64,000 nucleotides of DNA from Temnothorax longispinosus (lineage: Eukaryota; Arthropoda; Insecta; Hymenoptera; Formicidae). Under the pieces are notes generated by a model, which was not told the origin of the DNA, searched no databases, and saw nothing but the letters and a program-made list of their open reading frames with translations. Positions within the stretch are counted from its first letter, which is position 1, and every line of letters begins with the position of its first letter. The stretch covers positions 14,923,447 through 14,987,446 of the forward strand of contig NC_092364.1 in the NCBI RefSeq assembly GCF_030848805.1. The letters are read 5' to 3'. The translations under genes and the position numbers were made by a program. Positions 60,422-64,000 of this stretch are shown in pieces.

Positions 60422-60754
60422 GGCGACGCATCGATAGCGGTATCGCGGCCTGCATCAACTCGGAGTAAAGTACGGTAGGTATGTTTTTTTTCAATGAAAT
60501 TAATGGATTTTGCTCGAGGAGGGTACTTTTTCGAGAATCCCAAAAAGTGAGAGAGCTCTTTTATGCATCACTTCCATATAAAAAAAGAAAGAAAATTTTG
60601 CAAACTACCAAGCTCGGATCTGCACATAATGGAATCAAAACCAAGTCTCTTGAAAATATAATGCTATTGAATGCGTATGATTTTTCTGTATTTATGCATA
60701 TGCATTTACTTATAACGTTATATAGATGCATTGAAAAATTTGCAGTTTGTTTAG

Positions 60755-60756
<2 letters not shown>

Positions 60757-60791
<35 letters not shown>
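60757..60791. repeat. (CT)n microsatellite
   Basis: About 17 CT units. Confidence 0.95.
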
Positions 60792-60794
<3 letters not shown>

Positions 60795-61489
60795 CTTTTT
60801 AATAATAAAAGTGAAATTTATTAATCTACTTTTGAAAATATAACTATTCGAACGATAAAAATGTAAGAAGTAATCAAATATCTAATTTTAGCATACAGTA
60901 AATAAAATGCCAATCACAATAATAATCAAAATATGGTCATTCTGAAAAACGTGCCGAGATTAGAAGCGTTTTTTTCGGTATTCGCAGCGAGAGATTAATG
61001 GATTTCGCGCACAAGAGCACTATTTCGAGAAACTGGGTCTCGCAAAACGAGAGAATTCTTTTATATACGCGACTTCCGTGTAACCTCAGGGCAAGCGTCT
61101 GGCTCTCAAAGAGAAATTTACACATGCAATTTTTGTAGAGAATTTGAAGCATGCATTAGAGCGTTGTTGTATTGAACAACAGATGATTCATATATCATCT
61201 GTATAGGTATGGTCAGGGAACATGTAATAATTTTACGATTACGATAATTTTACACAATAATTAATATTGAGAAATACTTGTTGCATTTTATGCGACGTAG
61301 TGTTTAGTCAATTTCAAAAGAGTGAAATGTAACAGATTATCTATAAATTAGCCACAAACCAAATGGATTAACACGCGTCACGTTATACAGGCGACTATAT
61401 ACACATTGTTACGATTATCAATAAGGCCCATCGGTAATATTGCCTCTGGTGTCTGTCATTCGATTGCACGTATAATAATCCGCGGTGCG

Positions 61490-61545
61490 TAACAAAGAAT
61501 TTAATTTTCTATTGATGCAGCAGTCTGTTTACTTTGAAATTTAGC
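61490..61545 (+). repeat. Three-copy intronic repeat, copy 2
   Basis: Carries AAGAATTTAATTTTCTATTG, then ATGCAG, then GTTTACTTTGAAATTTAG; the shortest copy. Confidence 0.65.
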
Positions 61546-61834
61546 GCTCCGCGCGCAGATACGTCGTTCAAAGCTGATGAAATGTAACTGCACTGATTGA
61601 AAACAATGTGGTCTCAGGTTTTTTTAATCGAGAAAATCAGAGACGTACGGCGCGATACAATATATACTCTCCATCCGTTTGCGCAAGAGTTGAAATAGTT
61701 GGCCCGATTTTTCACCGGCAAGATAAACGCATTTTTACGGTGTATGTGCGCTCGAAAATAAAATAATAATTAATACAATTAAGTACATACACGCGATATG
61801 GAATTTCGGGTGCAACAATAGAAATTTGTGATAA

Positions 61835-61945
61835 CTGCGGCTATTGTTCAGTCGTACGTAAAGCTAGCCGCGCCCCATTGTTAAGGATTTAATTCCCGAT
61901 TGATGCAATTTCAATGGGCATGTGTAACCCACTTTGAAATCTAGT
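61835..61945 (+). repeat. Three-copy intronic repeat, copy 3
   Basis: Carries AAGGATTTAATTCCCGATTG, then ATGCAATTTCAATGG, then ACTTTGAAATCTAG. Upstream it also shares a CTATTGTT/CCATTGTT block with copy 1. Confidence 0.7.
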
Positions 61946-64000
61946 CATTGCTTTTGCTATTTGGATTCGGAATTGATCAAGTAAAAATCAGTCCAGGTGT
62001 TATCGTCAAATATAAAAAGAAAGCAATTATAACAGCTCTTTAAAGTCCCAGAAATAATCAAAGGCTCAATGATTGTATTAAATCAACTAATGTACTAGTC
62101 AGTTCAGTTATTTCAAAAATATTTATTTAAAAAATAAAAATACTGATATTCGATGATTGCATGTTATATTTGTATGTGGTATTGTAACGGGTTGTGAATA
62201 TTATACTAAAGGTATATTTAGGCACTATATGTACATTACCATGTGCTCGTTAAAAAATTGACGAACGGATATTGATAGCTGGCTCGCAGCTTAAGACATT
62301 CGAAAATTACGACGCAACTTTGTTGGAAATAATTAATACCATGAGGAAATTGTTTGACCGCGCGACGAACAGAAATTAACGGACGTTGCAACTGAATTGC
62401 TCGTAAAATGGAGCTACGACGAGGATCGAGAGAGGCAAAGTAAATAAAGTTCAGTAGCTGGCCGGCTTGATGGCGGTATGACATTTATTCTGAAACTATT
62501 AAAGTCCAACTTTGTGCACAGCTATTGGACGGACTGATGTCGCGTTACAAAATATATTGGCGAACTGGAATTAGTTTTGTTTGCTGTTACTCTTTTCCAT
62601 ATCTCGGTCAAACGTCAGTATATGAAAGAATATTCTTTCCAGAAGATTATATTAAAAGCGTTTTTTCATGACATTCAGAATCTGCGCGGGAGCTCGAAAT
62701 TTGTTCGAAAGAAATAATTTGACAATTAATATTAGAACAAAAATGTTATACAATAATAATGTTAATGAACTAACGTCGGTAATACATTTATTCGAGTTTA
62801 TAAACTGTGGGATTTAATTCCGTTGACGACGAGGTAACAATTTGCTCACGCTGGCGATGTACCTGACGCCGGGATGGTAGACTTCCGATGACCAGCTAGT
62901 AAACGCTTTCGTTATCAAGCCGGGTTTACGTGCTGTAAGTTTAACGACCGATCTCGTCAAAATTCGCTTTTATTAGCTAGCCATGACGTAAGAACTACCG
63001 GCTAGGATACCTCTGCGTACTTCTGATGTAGTAATAAATAAAATCGTTTTAAAATCGCAAAAAATGTGTAGACGCGTGTGTTTCTTTGTCGACATGCGAA
63101 ATTTCCCTCGCCTACCTCGCTAAAAATAAAATATCTCCTCTCCCTTCGAGCTCAAACTGAGATTCTTGAGTGTAGCGAGCTTCTCGCGTGCGCCTTCATA
63201 ATACACACTCCAAGAGCGGTAAGTTATATTTCATCTTGTTCAAATAAAGGGCTTCTTCATGCACTAGCACCTATCACGGCGGATGATTCTCAACTCACTT
63301 CTGCCCCGACACGCCCAGCAAGAATACCGCGACATTATAGAACGCTCTTCCGCCGCGTTCGATGGAAAACTTTCGCTCGCGTGTTCATGCTCTCGCGCTC
63401 GTGAGAGTCGTACGTGCCACAAATATATGTGTGTATATGCATAATAAAAGGATATCCCGACAGTGCGTGGCCCGAGGCGTTGCGAAATAGAAAATTGGCC
63501 CATCCATTTCTCGTAGCACTTTTCCTGCCGGGCGGGATTGCTCGGCCCGCGTTGAATAAATGCATGTATCTCGAAGGCGCAGCTACCGGCGCTCCCTCCT
63601 GACTTCGGCTCTTCTTTCGCTCGGATAGTAATCCTCTCGCGTATAATACCCCCCTAGGAGAAACGGAAACCAGGGACCAATGATTCGAATCGATGAAGAC
63701 GTATCGCTGAACCGCGCCAACTCTTATGGTCGCTCTCTCTCGCTGCTGTTTCGTTCCTCTTGACGATTACAAATGCCAACAGAATTTTCGCTCAACCATT
63801 TCTATAGAATAACCAAACTTCTGGACAAAAGGATAAAAGGATAAAATGTTCGGAAGAAAATAGGAACCAAGATAGCTACTGTGCAAACAGTCGGGAAACA
63901 ATAAAACAGACGTGTTGTTGGAAAAACTTAGAAAAACTGATTCCACTACCGGGTACTGACGCTAATGATTACAATAGTAAGCTCGTATATCCATTGGCTA
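61946..64000. other. No gene seen to the window end
   Basis: AT-rich to about 62800, then a mixed CpG-richer stretch (63100-63700). Short open frames only, without recognisable domains. Confidence 0.4.

Overview
The window looks like nuclear DNA from an insect, most likely a hymenopteran and plausibly an ant. Genes are split by introns with GT/AG borders, introns and spacers are AT-rich, and CpG is not depleted around gene starts. There are many short-unit microsatellites, piggyBac-type (TTAA) and Tc1/mariner-type (TA) miniature elements, and one broken transposase of the kind common in ant genomes. The species call is inference; no database could be searched.

All recognisable protein genes lie in the first 25.6 kb. 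A five-exon Ras-superfamily GTPase of the RERG/RASL type runs on the + strand (1217-11738). Convergent to it on the - strand is the four-exon gene for the beta subunit of general transcription factor TFIIE (12635-13941). Head-to-head with TFIIE-beta is a GC-rich, intron-poor + strand gene for an unrecognised, probably beta-propeller protein (15129-16112). Its frame is closed by TGA-TAA, but a clearly protein-like 60-codon continuation follows in the +1 frame (to 16293). The first coding exon of a secreted or membrane protein (25488-25557) has a signal peptide followed by an ionotropic-glutamate-receptor-like N-terminus. No downstream exon was seen, so most of 25.6-64 kb is probably its first intron.

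The most unusual structure is a diverged inverted duplication that brackets the middle of the window. The left arm (about 4.96-9.77 kb, - orientation, inside intron 2 of the GTPase gene) and the right arm (about 21.2-24.4 kb, + orientation) are collinear through an upstream unit, a CpG-rich promoter-like core, an exon ending in a donor site, an intron, a tiny second exon and a small ORF. The left copy has an intact ATG-started reading frame through both exons (beginning MSCDLCECHEED). In the right copy the start is lost and the exon 2 donor has moved 13 bp, although splice sites persist. The upstream unit is repeated about three times more on the right (18.15-22.69 kb). Different miniature elements have inserted into each arm since they separated.

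Mobile DNA seen: two piggyBac-type elements in the left arm and a sister copy at 56.2 kb; a TTAA-flanked element nested in a TA-flanked one (18926-19665); an internally deleted, frameshifted transposon with about 90-bp inverted ends (20258-21117); and foldback elements at 10.3, 23.6, 29.7, 32.2, 33.7 and 44.4 kb. In the 38-kb putative intron I also see a 130-bp direct duplication (37.7 and 38.5 kb) and a three-copy 60-110-bp repeat (60.3-61.95 kb).
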